Shown here: piece by piece, positions 7,901-15,481 of the stretch
Numbering within the stretch: position 1 is the first letter of the stretch
How the letters are laid out: each line of letters opens with the position of its first letter
NCBI GenBank assembly: GCA_019415985.1
Contig: DXYE01000035.1
Span: forward strand, 1 to 23,342
Direction: 5' to 3'
Origin: Clostridiales bacterium
GTDB lineage: Bacteria; Bacillota; Clostridia; Oscillospirales; CAG-272
Length of the DNA: 23,342 bases
Notes under the pieces: generated by a model
Seen by the model: the letters and a program-made list of their open reading frames with translations, nothing else
Told to the model about the DNA's origin: nothing
Databases searched by the model: none
Made by a program: the position numbers and the translations under genes

Positions 7901-8134
7901 TTGCTCAAAAACCGCGGCAATCACCGCGGTTATGATCAGCAGAATGGATGTAAAATCCATAAGCACGCTTTTCAGACATTGGTAAAATGAAAATTTCGGA
8001 ACCGGATAAATCTGATTTTCGCCATCCCGCTGACGGCGCTTTTTTACTGTTTTACGCCCAACACCTGTATAGAAATTGGATTGCAGGCGCGCTTCCGTCT
8101 CGTCCAATGTAAGACGGTACCATGCTTCCTCCAC
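4904..8134 (-). CDS. Degenerate P-type ATPase homologue, probable pseudoenzyme
   Basis: The 1076-residue membrane protein has the complete type II P-ATPase layout. It has an N-terminal region, M1-M2 (61-100), an actuator domain, M3-M4 (245-305), a P/N cytoplasmic domain (about 310-700) and six C-terminal membrane segments (about 728-916). Catalytic motifs are lost. TGES is FGKK (168-171), PEGL is SEML (288-291) and DKTGT is PQDGV (337-341). KGAPE is replaced around 451-455, TGD is SDT (553-555) and GDGxND is GQRLED (626-631). In M6 the usual Asn and Thr are Gly754 and Leu757, though Asp758 stays. A basic stretch (917-942) and an acidic tail follow. The start is GTG, with AGGAGG six bases upstream. 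Standard phosphorylation-driven transport looks impossible, so a sensing or scaffolding role is inferred. Confidence 0.87.
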   Translation of the reverse strand: MEEAWYRLTLDETEARLQSNFYTGVGRKTVKKRRQRDGENQIYPVPKFSFYQCLKSVLMDFTSILLIITAVIAAVFEQSTGAAIMISLVVLNCLVSLFIYVKSQGILESMEKYTLPVTRVIRGGQLFMVEQKDLVRGDLILLNAGDIVPADARLISESGLYVQEMNLFGKKEPRKKNADAVFESETPYARQDNMLFASTLVVAGEARAFIVEIGQNTAVCRLQKNAPVISHEKLDILPALKRFSNIWSLVMIGVVFVLTVLELVFTADGNHLYHIFTTGLSFAVSSMSEMLVPFAYIIIACGIFGAVRRYRDINAGAIIKRTKSVDKLKKLTCLVVPQDGVFTTKEFRMEGVYTGGILYKVTDRVASHTERPVTYALLSTGLYGTNVVSGRSAQRMRTEEEVSIIAAAKRLKLYDARLDQNYPIYDHISPGDDSAFETTLVGRGRDSVAVSRGEAADILRHCSYYLKNGRVLPLSPAMADEFLYVYHKLAKQTFKIVAVASRSIAYNTLKFPRIAQSNMIFEGFLVFRVPFLRGVGQTMQKCKRSGLKVIMFSDTPTETNAYFARHIGLVEQDGEITDGQHYAALKEEMRITNASYYRLYNGLSSTQKREVLENLQKSGEVVGVLGQRLEDLPLFSNADVSFAQNIVITTRMRNRAVPVQEDTVTASASENALKNGCEALKFVSDVILSDADLKGNGGFNAMVDAICYARVIDKNVIHMLKYLMTSQLARLFIVLFTQLTQLRVMSAVQILFFGLVLDFLAVLIYSFTKPEQEILRDKSDAESFFAHPVKSYLPSLLMAVAWAVLAAAVPFFFSISRIAFTEAQTASMFFLLWTLLSITAIIVNTRDVFLLKPGIRLNGIFLLSLMGLSELFLLFFLIPSFGSVFGVVRFDALALPVMLGTTLIFWGICEGIKWFVRRPKRKKTEKRRKTKKNKREERKITKSTGDTQPTKEVIPVPLKQMVPNEEDKEGAFAEKTQKLETGIAANQDSESSFVETVFAQAFSEDGITFPSAQTKTDQDTKEFNIIGFTMSDGADEHRQGNGDLSGLLETRKAGKIQERGAEDGKRDETTDSAEDR

Positions 8135-8428
8135 AAAAAACCTCCTCCTACCCCAAAAGCCTGTCTCCTTAAAATTTGTATAAAATCATAGGATCCATTC
8201 TGAAAGACAATGTTTGGATTTGCATCCATACATCAAATCTCACAGTGAACCGTGTCGGACGAGCGCAAATCACCACCGGATAACCGCTCGCTTTGGCGTA
8301 TCATCTCCCCATTCTATTGTTATTTTCCGAAAATGAAACCTCTCCTTCTCGGATGATACACCATGCCTCATTTGCCGTTTGTAACACCTCGGATCTTGTG
8401 AACAATCTCTTTTTAGCAGCATTTAACG
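8135..8428. other. 294-base intergenic region upstream of the ATPase homologue
   Basis: No gene was found here, and no clear terminator follows the clpE-like gene. On the minus strand CGAGCG and CGCTCG (8290-8285 and 8265-8260) form a six-pair stem enclosing about 19 bases. GTATCATC/GATGATAC (8298-8305 and 8352-8359) is a separate inverted repeat. A strong AGGAGG lies at 8141-8146 for the GTG start at 8134. A TATGAT hexamer occurs at 8190-8185 (minus) but without a well-spaced -35 box. I recognise no known riboswitch. Confidence 0.45.
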
Positions 8429-10765
8429 TCAAGGCTTCAGGTGTGGAACAATCACGATTTCCATTGTCTCATTCTCCCCCTTTGGGCTAACATCGATACC
8501 GATGCCGGTGATTTCCTGACCGTAATGATTGATGATACAATTCGCTATTGCGTCCTCCACATGCGTTTGGAGATATCTGCGCATATTTCGTGCCCCGTAC
8601 TTGCGGCTGAACGATTTTTTGGCAATCAGCTCCGCCGCTTCTTCGGTATAAGTGACGGCAATATGCTTTTCGTTTAGATTTTTCGAGAGATCCGACAGCA
8701 TAATTTTGGCAATCGCTGTAAAATCTTTTTCGTCCAATGAACGGAAAGTAATCACCTCGTCAACACGATTGATAAACTCCGGACGCAGGAAACCGAGTAG
8801 CGCCTTTTCCGTTCGATCCTCTGAAACCTTTTGATCATCCGCCCCGAATCCTGCCGTATTGATATTCAAATTGGAACCGGCATTTGTCGTCATAACAATG
8901 ACGGTGTTCTCGAAATTGACCTCTTTGCCATGCGCGTCCGTAATACGCCCGTCATCCAATATTTGCAGAAGGATATTCATTACATCCGGGTGGGCCTTTT
9001 CAATTTCATCAAACAGAACAACAGAATAGGGCTTACGCCGGATTTTTTCCGTCAATTGCCCTGCCTCGTCATAACCGACATAACCGGGGGGCGATCCAAT
9101 GATTCGTGATACCGCATGTTTTTCCATAAATTCCGACATATCCAGGCGAATCAAAGATTCCGGCGTCTGGAACAGATCTGCCGCCAGTGTTTTTACCAAC
9201 TCGGTCTTGCCGACGCCTGTCGGTCCTGCGAAGATAAAAGATACTGGCTTTCGGGTGTACGCAACACCCGCCCGGTTCCGTTTGATGGCACGGACCACTG
9301 CATCGACTGCAGCATCCTGACCGATAATACGGGACTTTAAACGCTCCTCAAGCTTATCAAGTCTGGAAAATTCATGTTCTGTGATATTGCTTGCAGGAAT
9401 ACCCGTCCAAATTTCGATGACCTGCGCAAGATCTTCCTCACTCATAGCTACAAGATCCCGTTCTGCGGCAAGCGCTTTAAAGCGTTCAGCAGCTTTCAGT
9501 TCCTCCACTTTGATTTCCGCGATCCGCTGATATTTTTCATCCGGAGTTTCAGCGCTTTCTGCCGAAGCCTCCAGTTGCTCACGTTCCTCGCGCAGCAGAT
9601 CCATCTTTGCTTTTAAAGGCTCTATCTCTTCGATAATCGGTGAATGAAGTGCCACATAGGCTCCGGCCTCGTCAATCAGGTCAATCGCCTTATCGGGAAG
9701 AAACCTGTCTGTGATATAACGCTCTGACATCAATACGGCACGCCGTATCGTATTCTCCGGTATCCTGATACCGTGATAAGCTTCATAATACTCCTTGATA
9801 CCGTTTAAAATTTCAACCGTGTCCTCTATCGAAGGTTCTCCGACCATAATCGGTTGAAAACGCCGTTCCAGCGCGGAATCCTTTTCAATATATTTTCGGT
9901 ATTCAGCGAGCGTCGTTGCACCGATCACCTGAATTTCTCCGCGGGACAGTGCCGGCTTTAGGATATTTGCAGCATTCATACTGCCCTCTGCGTCACCTGC
10001 ACCGGCAATATTGTGTACCTCATCGATAACAAGTATGATGTTGCCGAGCGCTTTGACTTCTTCAATTAACCCCTTAATACGACTTTCAAACTGTCCTCGA
10101 AATTGCGTTCCGGCGACCAAAGCGGTAAGATCTACAAGGTGAACCTCTTTGTTTTTCAGTTTATACGGAACATTCCCATCGTTAATTTTCAACGCAAGCG
10201 CCTCGGCAATCGCTGTTTTTCCAACACCCGGTTCTCCAATCAAACAGGGATTGTTCTTTTGACGGCGGCAAAGGATTTGAACCAACCTTGCAAACTCCCG
10301 CTCTCTGCCTATCACGTTGTCGATTTGTCCGGCTGCCGCACGCTTGGTAAGGTCCACACAGTAGGTGTCCAGATATTTGCGCTTTACAGCTTTTTCTTTC
10401 TTATTTTTTCTGACAGTTTCGCTCTTTTCCCCCGGATTGTTTATTGGTGAATTGGGAAGCATGTTCCCAAAAAGCTTGTGTAGATCGATGGCCGGGGCCC
10501 TGCTGTCATCTGTCCCGCCATCTTCCGCCCCCTCCTGCGGTACATCCGGCAAACCGCCGTTTTCCAGCATATTTGCCATATCCATATCCATTTGGTCAAG
10601 CGTCTCGTCATCAATTCCCATTTTTGCCAACATATCGTTGACCGGTCGAATTCCAAGCTCCTTTGCACACTTAATACAGATCCCTTCGTTAATCGTTTTA
10701 TCGCCTTCAATCCGAGTCACAAAGACTACGGCAACGCGTTTATGACATCTTGCACACAATTCCAT
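8429..10765 (-). CDS. clpE: ClpE-like Hsp100 ATPase (Clp protease ATP-binding subunit)
   Basis: This is a class I AAA+ unfoldase that would feed substrates to ClpP. From ATG 10765 it has 778 residues. An N-terminal zinc finger has CxxC pairs at Cys4/Cys7 and Cys30/Cys33, as in ClpE. A linker and the first AAA domain follow (Walker A GEPGVGKT 177-184, Walker B LVIDE 245-249). Next is a short coiled middle domain (about 380-440) and the second AAA domain (GPTGVGKT 514-521, VVLFDE 582-587). The AGF tripeptide at 638-640 sits where ClpC/ClpE carry the ClpP-binding loop. The start was chosen because the zinc finger begins there; its ribosome site is weak (GAAAGG 13 bases upstream). The frame stays open to 10843. 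ClpC-like nomenclature would also be defensible. No clpP is in the window. Confidence 0.88.
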   Translation of the reverse strand: MELCARCHKRVAVVFVTRIEGDKTINEGICIKCAKELGIRPVNDMLAKMGIDDETLDQMDMDMANMLENGGLPDVPQEGAEDGGTDDSRAPAIDLHKLFGNMLPNSPINNPGEKSETVRKNKKEKAVKRKYLDTYCVDLTKRAAAGQIDNVIGREREFARLVQILCRRQKNNPCLIGEPGVGKTAIAEALALKINDGNVPYKLKNKEVHLVDLTALVAGTQFRGQFESRIKGLIEEVKALGNIILVIDEVHNIAGAGDAEGSMNAANILKPALSRGEIQVIGATTLAEYRKYIEKDSALERRFQPIMVGEPSIEDTVEILNGIKEYYEAYHGIRIPENTIRRAVLMSERYITDRFLPDKAIDLIDEAGAYVALHSPIIEEIEPLKAKMDLLREEREQLEASAESAETPDEKYQRIAEIKVEELKAAERFKALAAERDLVAMSEEDLAQVIEIWTGIPASNITEHEFSRLDKLEERLKSRIIGQDAAVDAVVRAIKRNRAGVAYTRKPVSFIFAGPTGVGKTELVKTLAADLFQTPESLIRLDMSEFMEKHAVSRIIGSPPGYVGYDEAGQLTEKIRRKPYSVVLFDEIEKAHPDVMNILLQILDDGRITDAHGKEVNFENTVIVMTTNAGSNLNINTAGFGADDQKVSEDRTEKALLGFLRPEFINRVDEVITFRSLDEKDFTAIAKIMLSDLSKNLNEKHIAVTYTEEAAELIAKKSFSRKYGARNMRRYLQTHVEDAIANCIINHYGQEITGIGIDVSPKGENETMEIVIVPHLKP

Positions 10766-10862
10766 ACTTAAGACCAAACCTTTCGTAATACCCCGGCACA
10801 TAAGACCGGCACTGCCGCCAAAGTTTCCAATATCCGCGGACATCAGATACAGGCGGCTCCAT

Positions 10863-10890
10863 TTGATATCTGCTTTTATTTTTTATTCAA
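10863..10890 (-). promoter_or_regulatory. Candidate promoter of the clpE-like gene
   Basis: On the minus strand TTGAAT (10890-10885), a 16-base spacer and TATCAA (10868-10863) match sigma-A boxes at four of six positions each. They lie in the gap after pgsA, giving a leader of roughly 90 bases before ATG 10765. No CtsR-type GGTCAAA direct repeat and no CIRCE inverted repeat were found nearby. Confidence 0.3.
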
Positions 10891-10913
10891 AACCATTAAA
10901 TGATATGTCATTT

Positions 10914-11507
10914 TTATATGTTTGTTTTCGTTGAGGATTCCGGCTTTTTTATGTTCTCAGTTTTTTCGAATATCCACTTTTTTTTCATATATTCCCATGT
11001 ATACATGACCGCAGCAAATATCATAAAGAGCAAAGTCACCACACTGCATAAGATAACGATGCCAAAGGTCATATATTTTTCAAAGCACATAATAATGACT
11101 GCGTACAGATAAAATATAACGGTTGCAACCTTACCATACCAGCTGCTTTTTACCACAATATGTTTGTTTTTAAATAAAAAGATAGATCCTGTAATTAGAA
11201 ACAGTTCCTTGACGACGACAAAAGCCAGCAACCAAAGCGGCACCAAGCCTTTATAAAAAGTACATGCCAAAACCATACACTGCATGAGCTTATCGGCAAA
11301 AGGATCGAGAACCTTTCCTATATTTGTGATCCAACAAAATTTCCGCGCCAGAAATCCATCAACCACATCCGTGATACCGGCTAATATAAACACTGCTATG
11401 GCTGCGCTGATATATTTGGGGTATTCATATAAAAACAAGATCGCGAATAGAGGGACTAAAAGAATCCGCAGTACGGAAAGCAAATTCGGAATGTATTTGG
11501 GATTCAT
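10914..11507 (-). CDS. pgsA: CDP-alcohol phosphatidyltransferase, probable phosphatidylglycerophosphate synthase
   Basis: This membrane enzyme probably makes phosphatidylglycerol phosphate from CDP-diacylglycerol and glycerol-3-phosphate, the first step to phosphatidylglycerol and cardiolipin. The 197-residue length is typical of PgsA. The complete CDP-alcohol phosphotransferase signature is present: Asp47, Asp50-Gly51, Ala54-Arg55, Gly64, Asp68 and Asp72. Hydrophobic helices lie at about 10-27, 32-46, 75-92, 96-112, 122-142 and 146-170, and a charged C-terminal tail follows. An NPKYIPNLLSVLRI start is usual for PgsA. An AAGGA-type site lies about 12 bases before ATG 11507. It is the last gene of the long upstream block, 83 bases after cvpA. 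Phosphatidylserine or inositol phosphate transferases share the motif but are less similar at the N terminus. Confidence 0.9.
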   Translation of the reverse strand: MNPKYIPNLLSVLRILLVPLFAILFLYEYPKYISAAIAVFILAGITDVVDGFLARKFCWITNIGKVLDPFADKLMQCMVLACTFYKGLVPLWLLAFVVVKELFLITGSIFLFKNKHIVVKSSWYGKVATVIFYLYAVIIMCFEKYMTFGIVILCSVVTLLFMIFAAVMYTWEYMKKKWIFEKTENIKKPESSTKTNI

Positions 11508-11590
11508 AAGGGAATACCGTCCTTTTTCTTTAAAATTCCTTCCGGACGGGCCGGAGCATCGTGAGGACTCAGTTTCACAGTAGTACGCCG

Positions 11591-12322
11591 CTACAGCCGC
11601 TGCGCTACACCGTTCAGCAGAATCTGAAATGGATTAACAGACGTGAAAAATTTGTATAAAACCGTTCCCGATTCCCAATCGCCGCCAAACCAATCACTAC
11701 TGAACATCCGCAGATAAGGCAGCAAAATTTGAAACAGAACCACCGCCGTCCATGCGCTGAAAACGCCCAGTACCACACCCAATACAACGCCGAGGAGCTT
11801 ATTGGCTGTACGAAGGACGGGAAGGTTGAAAATTCGGTCTATGATCCATACAACAATACCCAAGGCGATCGAAACTGCTATAAAAATACACAAAAATGCT
11901 GCGACATACGATATAGCAGAGGCCAATGGCGAAGCAATATGGTCACTCAGTTTGCCAAGCGCCTCTGCGTCCGATTCTCCGGCGATCTTTTGAAAATACG
12001 CTTCCACAGAGGAAAAGTCAATTTGGAAGCGTTCGACAGCATTCACAAATGCCTCCGGTTTTTCAGCAAACAGCGTTCCTAAATCCGGTGCTGCGCCGCC
12101 GCCGAATGCCTGCAGAGCACTTCCCACCATATCGGATATTTTTTCGAGAAAAAATGTCTTCTCAAAATATGCGCCGAGGGTCGGTGCGTATGCGTTGGCA
12201 CAGAAAAGCGCGGCGATGAAGGCTACAATGTCCAATATGGATTTGACAAAGCCTTCCCGTGCACATTTAAATATGCTCAGTGCGATGAGTAAAAGAAGTA
12301 CGATATCAACAAAAACCGCCAT
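11591..12322 (-). CDS. CvpA family membrane protein
   Basis: The 243-residue protein has the CvpA pattern. It starts with the MAVFVDIVLLLL helix (4-19), followed by the conserved REGF turn and a second helix (27-46). A soluble extracytoplasmic-type loop comes next (about 50-130), then helices at 136-161 and 175-203. The NLPVLRTANKLLG stretch, followed by a Gly-Val repeat (178-187), is the family's most conserved block. CvpA was named for its need in colicin V export. In other bacteria it is linked to envelope homeostasis, but its molecular function is unknown. An AAAGGA-type site precedes ATG 12322. It lies between the DUF5711-like gene and pgsA, which fits an envelope role. Confidence 0.85.
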   Translation of the reverse strand: MAVFVDIVLLLLIALSIFKCAREGFVKSILDIVAFIAALFCANAYAPTLGAYFEKTFFLEKISDMVGSALQAFGGGAAPDLGTLFAEKPEAFVNAVERFQIDFSSVEAYFQKIAGESDAEALGKLSDHIASPLASAISYVAAFLCIFIAVSIALGIVVWIIDRIFNLPVLRTANKLLGVVLGVVLGVFSAWTAVVLFQILLPYLRMFSSDWFGGDWESGTVLYKFFTSVNPFQILLNGVAQRL

Positions 12323-12437
12323 TCTATTACCATTCCTTTCCTTAGGACTCCAACACGGAGGCCGCAGTCAATTACTGCAATCTTTTTCCCTTTTTCGAGT
12401 TCCTGCACCAGTCACTTTACCAAATTTCGTATACGAA

Positions 12438-13724
12438 TTATTCTGCGGAGCTACCATCTGATGCAAAAAAATATGCATCGACATCCAAGATTTCCGATTG
12501 ATTCTGCCTGCATATAAGGAGGGTATTCATGTCGATCGCTAAAATTTTCACCGCTCCCGCCGTTACAGGCTTGCTTATGATCTGCTGTGTCTGATATGCT
12601 GCGCGTACCACTTCTCTCTCAAGCAAAAAATATGCTGCATCTGTGCAAAGTACACTGTCAGAAATTTCCCCGTCAATTTGTCCCGTAAACAGCACGTTGC
12701 CGGTATCTCCCAGAACGGTTACGTCGTGTGTGCTGCCTACAACATTTTTATTCATCGCATAATAGGAATAGTCCCCCGATGTCTCGGCACGAATAGGTAT
12801 TTCTCCTGAAAACGATACTGTTTGAGTTAGCTCGCACGACGCGTTGTAAAAATAAAATCCCGTGTCGCATAACAGTACGAAACCACCGTTTGCGCTGTAT
12901 GCGACCGAAAGCGGCATAGCGTTATCGATCTGGAACTGCGCCTTTTTTTCTTCCACACCTGTTTCACAGACCAGTACCTCAGTATAATATTCTCCTGTCT
13001 GCGTTGTGCCGAATGCCGCTATGACAAATTCCTTGTCGTTGTTATGGATATCCGCAGCCACAACATACTTATCCGGTGAAGACCAATGATAAATATCATT
13101 AAAATCCTTGTCGTACACATGAACAACAGCCCTGTACTCTCTTGATTTCGTCGCAACAAGAAACATACCGTTGTCATTGAGCGCCGCACAGCTTATAGGA
13201 TAGCCGAAGGTATCCTCGTGCAAACAGGAAACGGTATTGTATATCTGATATGAGGTACCGCCTATATTATAAACCAGCATATACTTATCAGAGGTCAAAA
13301 GTATGGGACTGGAGTTTGCCTTGGATACGGTGAAAATTGTATCGCCCTGCAAGTCATATAAGGAAACCGTCTCGTTGCCGACAAGCGCTAAACTGCCTTT
13401 ATACAGTCCCATATCAATGACCGATTCCGCCTCATGCTGGATTTGATCTCCGCTTCCAGTGGAATCCGGCTGCCGTGTATCGATATATGTCAAAAAGTAG
13501 CGCAAATTTTCCACTGTAATTTCTTCCCTGAAGGATGTAACCATAAAAAGAATGAACAAGATCAGTACCAGCATGGATGAAAACTTTGCAATCTTATAGC
13601 GAGCAGACAGGCGAATATAATATTCGTTGACCTGCGGCCCTTCCATCTTCCCGTTCTCAGCAATAACCTTCTGCGCGGACTTTTTTTTCTCCGCTTTGTC
13701 TTGTTTTAGCGGCGACAGGGCCAT
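12438..13724 (-). CDS. DUF5711-like membrane-anchored beta-propeller protein
   Basis: The 428-residue protein has a basic cytoplasmic N terminus (about 1-47) and a single membrane segment (about 48-65). A long extracytoplasmic part of repeated beta-strand blocks follows (for example GSLALVGNETVSLYDLQG and GGFVLLCDTGFYFYN), suggesting a WD40- or PQQ-like propeller. This resembles DUF5711 proteins of Clostridia, whose function is unknown. GGAGG followed by ten bases supports ATG 13724. A GTG 39 bases further up (13763) has no proper site. The frame ends 115 bases before cvpA. It follows truA closely, and its stop codon is directly followed by a 12-base palindrome (12426-12437). No catalytic motif was seen. 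Confidence 0.75.
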   Translation of the reverse strand: MALSPLKQDKAEKKKSAQKVIAENGKMEGPQVNEYYIRLSARYKIAKFSSMLVLILFILFMVTSFREEITVENLRYFLTYIDTRQPDSTGSGDQIQHEAESVIDMGLYKGSLALVGNETVSLYDLQGDTIFTVSKANSSPILLTSDKYMLVYNIGGTSYQIYNTVSCLHEDTFGYPISCAALNDNGMFLVATKSREYRAVVHVYDKDFNDIYHWSSPDKYVVAADIHNNDKEFVIAAFGTTQTGEYYTEVLVCETGVEEKKAQFQIDNAMPLSVAYSANGGFVLLCDTGFYFYNASCELTQTVSFSGEIPIRAETSGDYSYYAMNKNVVGSTHDVTVLGDTGNVLFTGQIDGEISDSVLCTDAAYFLLEREVVRAAYQTQQIISKPVTAGAVKILAIDMNTLLICRQNQSEILDVDAYFFASDGSSAE

Positions 13725-13770
13725 AAAGTGTTCACCTCCCTCTACATTTTTATAACGACTCACCCTTTGC

Positions 13771-14550
13771 TCAGGAGTTGGTACCGTCGGTTATTTGCAG
13801 AACACTCGCAGGATATGTAACAGACTCCAGATAAAGACCATGTGCCGGTACCGTTGCTCCCGCTCGTTTTCTGTCCCCAGACATGATAATTTTCGGAATT
13901 TCCTCGTCTTTGATCTTCTCCTCCGCAACTGCCAAAAGGGTACCCGTCAGAATTCGCACCATATGATATAGAAAACCATTGGCATTCACACGCATCATCA
14001 CATAATCACCTTCGCGTGTGACCGTAAAAAAATTTATCGTCCGCCTCGTCTCCGTAATCTTTGAACCCTGTGCCATAAAGGCCCTGAAATCGTGTGTTCC
14101 TGTAAAATGCTGTGCCGATCTCTGTAAAACATCGGTATTCAATCGCCGCGGATAAAACAGAGTGCGGTCGGACTCAAATGGATTTCTATACCCTGTATTC
14201 CATATTTTATAAACATATGTTTTATGAAGGACATCGTGCCGCACATGAAAGTCATCGGTTACAATGTATGCTTCATACACGGTAATATCACGGGGCAAAA
14301 CGGCATTCAGGGCGAGGGGGAGTTTTTTGCAGGGAATATCCGGCAGCTTTGCGTGTGTCTCATATGTCAGGTAATATGAGAGCGCGTGCACGCCGCTGTC
14401 CGTTCTGCTGCAGCCTTTGACAGCCAGTCGTTCACCATATACATGTTCCAATGCATCCTGTATTTTCTGCTGGATGGATACGCCGTTTTGCTGTACCTGA
14501 AATCCGCAGTAATTCGTGCCCAGGTATCCGAGCCGAAGCAAATGCTTCAC
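13771..14550 (-). CDS. truA: tRNA pseudouridine(38-40) synthase TruA
   Basis: This enzyme isomerises uridines 38-40 in the anticodon arm of tRNAs. It has 259 residues, a normal length. The catalytic aspartate is Asp51 in the conserved SRTDSGVHAL motif. Other TruA blocks are LGYLGTNYCGFQVQ near the start, the KTYVYKI strand (about 109-115), HDFRAFM (about 153-159) and GFLYHMVRILTGTLL (about 196-210). The start is GTG 14550, preceded by a GGAGG-rich purine stretch. It follows ecfT after 20 bases; the order ecfA1-ecfA2-ecfT-truA is common in Firmicutes. There the module usually also neighbours ribosomal protein genes, which are absent here. Confidence 0.96.
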   Translation of the reverse strand: MKHLLRLGYLGTNYCGFQVQQNGVSIQQKIQDALEHVYGERLAVKGCSRTDSGVHALSYYLTYETHAKLPDIPCKKLPLALNAVLPRDITVYEAYIVTDDFHVRHDVLHKTYVYKIWNTGYRNPFESDRTLFYPRRLNTDVLQRSAQHFTGTHDFRAFMAQGSKITETRRTINFFTVTREGDYVMMRVNANGFLYHMVRILTGTLLAVAEEKIKDEEIPKIIMSGDRKRAGATVPAHGLYLESVTYPASVLQITDGTNS

Positions 14551-14570
14551 AAAGCTTCCCCCCTCCGCAT

Positions 14571-15380
14571 TTACAGCGGCAGATAATTCAAGCCTACAAT
14601 CACCGAACCCATGAATATAATCACAGCAAGCATGACAAAGTCAACGCCGTGTAAACGAAGCTGCGTCATCCTTGTCCTGCCTTTACCGCCATGATAACAG
14701 CGGCATTCCATTGCTACTGCCAGCTCGTCCGCGCGGCGGAAAGCAGAGACGATCAAAGGAATAAACACCGGTATCAAAGAGCGAGCCCGCTGCATGATAC
14801 TTCCCGTGGTAAAATCTGCACCGCGCGCTTTCTGCGCGCTCATGATTTTATCCGTTTCTTCCATAAGCGTCGGTATAAAACGCAGCGCAATGGACATCAT
14901 CATGGAAAACTCATGTACCGGAACCTTGATTTTCTTGAGAGGAGAAAGCAGCCGCTCAATACCGTCCGTCAATGCAATAGGCGACGTCGTGTAGCTTAAC
15001 AGTACGCCTGTTCCGAGAATCAGTGTAACGATCCGGACCATCATGAATACAGCAAATTCAATTCCCTCGCGGTATATCGAAACAAAGCCCCAATGAAAGA
15101 GCAGGTCCTCTCCTTCCGTCCAAAACACATTGATGATTCCGGTGAAAATAATAATAAATATCAACGGCTTTACGCCGCGCAGGATCAATTTCCAGGGTAT
15201 TCTGCTAATCATAACAAGCACCACGGCGGACAGCAGCACGGCGGCATAACTGTATATAGTATGTGCCAGAAAGATCATAATGATATACAGCAGCATTAAA
15301 ATTATTTTCATCCGGGGATCCATACGGTGCAGTGCAGAATCTCCGGGAAAATACTGTCCAAGCGTGATATCCTTAAGCAT
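14571..15380 (-). CDS. ecfT: ECF transporter transmembrane subunit EcfT
   Basis: This is the integral membrane scaffold of an energy-coupling-factor transporter. It couples the EcfA ATPases to exchangeable substrate-binding S subunits for vitamin uptake. It has 269 residues with an N-terminal YFPGDSALHRMDPR segment typical of EcfT and hydrophobic helices at about 25-60, 68-85 and 105-130. The coupling helices follow. The first signature is Ala-Arg-Gly (QKARGADF). The second, expected Ala-Arg-Gly-like, reads Cys-Arg-Cys in AMECRCYHGGKGRT. A last hydrophobic helix lies at about 248-267. A GGAAAGGA-type site precedes ATG 15380. No S subunit is encoded in the window, as expected for a shared group II module. 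Confidence 0.94.
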   Translation of the reverse strand: MLKDITLGQYFPGDSALHRMDPRMKIILMLLYIIMIFLAHTIYSYAAVLLSAVVLVMISRIPWKLILRGVKPLIFIIIFTGIINVFWTEGEDLLFHWGFVSIYREGIEFAVFMMVRIVTLILGTGVLLSYTTSPIALTDGIERLLSPLKKIKVPVHEFSMMMSIALRFIPTLMEETDKIMSAQKARGADFTTGSIMQRARSLIPVFIPLIVSAFRRADELAVAMECRCYHGGKGRTRMTQLRLHGVDFVMLAVIIFMGSVIVGLNYLPL

Positions 15381-15427
15381 TCGTATTTCCGTCCTTTCCG
15401 GCTTTTTTCAACCGGGTTTCCCTTTAT

Positions 15428-15433
15428 ATTATA
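15428..15433 (-). promoter_or_regulatory. Candidate internal promoter -10 box before ecfT
   Basis: The 101-base gap between ecfA2 and ecfT holds a perfect TATAAT on the minus strand, with an overlapping CATAAT just upstream (15438-15433). It lies about 50 bases before the ecfT start. No good -35 box is found at 17 bases, so this is only a possible internal promoter for ecfT-truA and the genes after them. Confidence 0.25.
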
Positions 15434-15481
15434 TTATGATTGTGTTATACCTTCATTTGATCCGCTGAAAACCCATTTATC

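Noticed and set aside
10766..10843. Longer N terminus for the clpE-like gene starting at 10843
   Set aside because: The extra 26 residues have no family match, and the zinc-finger domain starts naturally at ATG 10765. It is not fully excluded, because the candidate promoter would give a short leader for it.
12364..12390. GCAGT/ACTGC hairpin followed by T-runs, terminator-like on the plus strand
   Set aside because: The stem has only five pairs and no plus-strand gene lies upstream. All genes here run on the minus strand, where no U-run would follow.
12426..12437. 12-base palindrome TTCGTATACGAA directly after the DUF5711-like stop codon
   Set aside because: It has no T-tract for termination and matches no operator I know. 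Short palindromes arise by chance.
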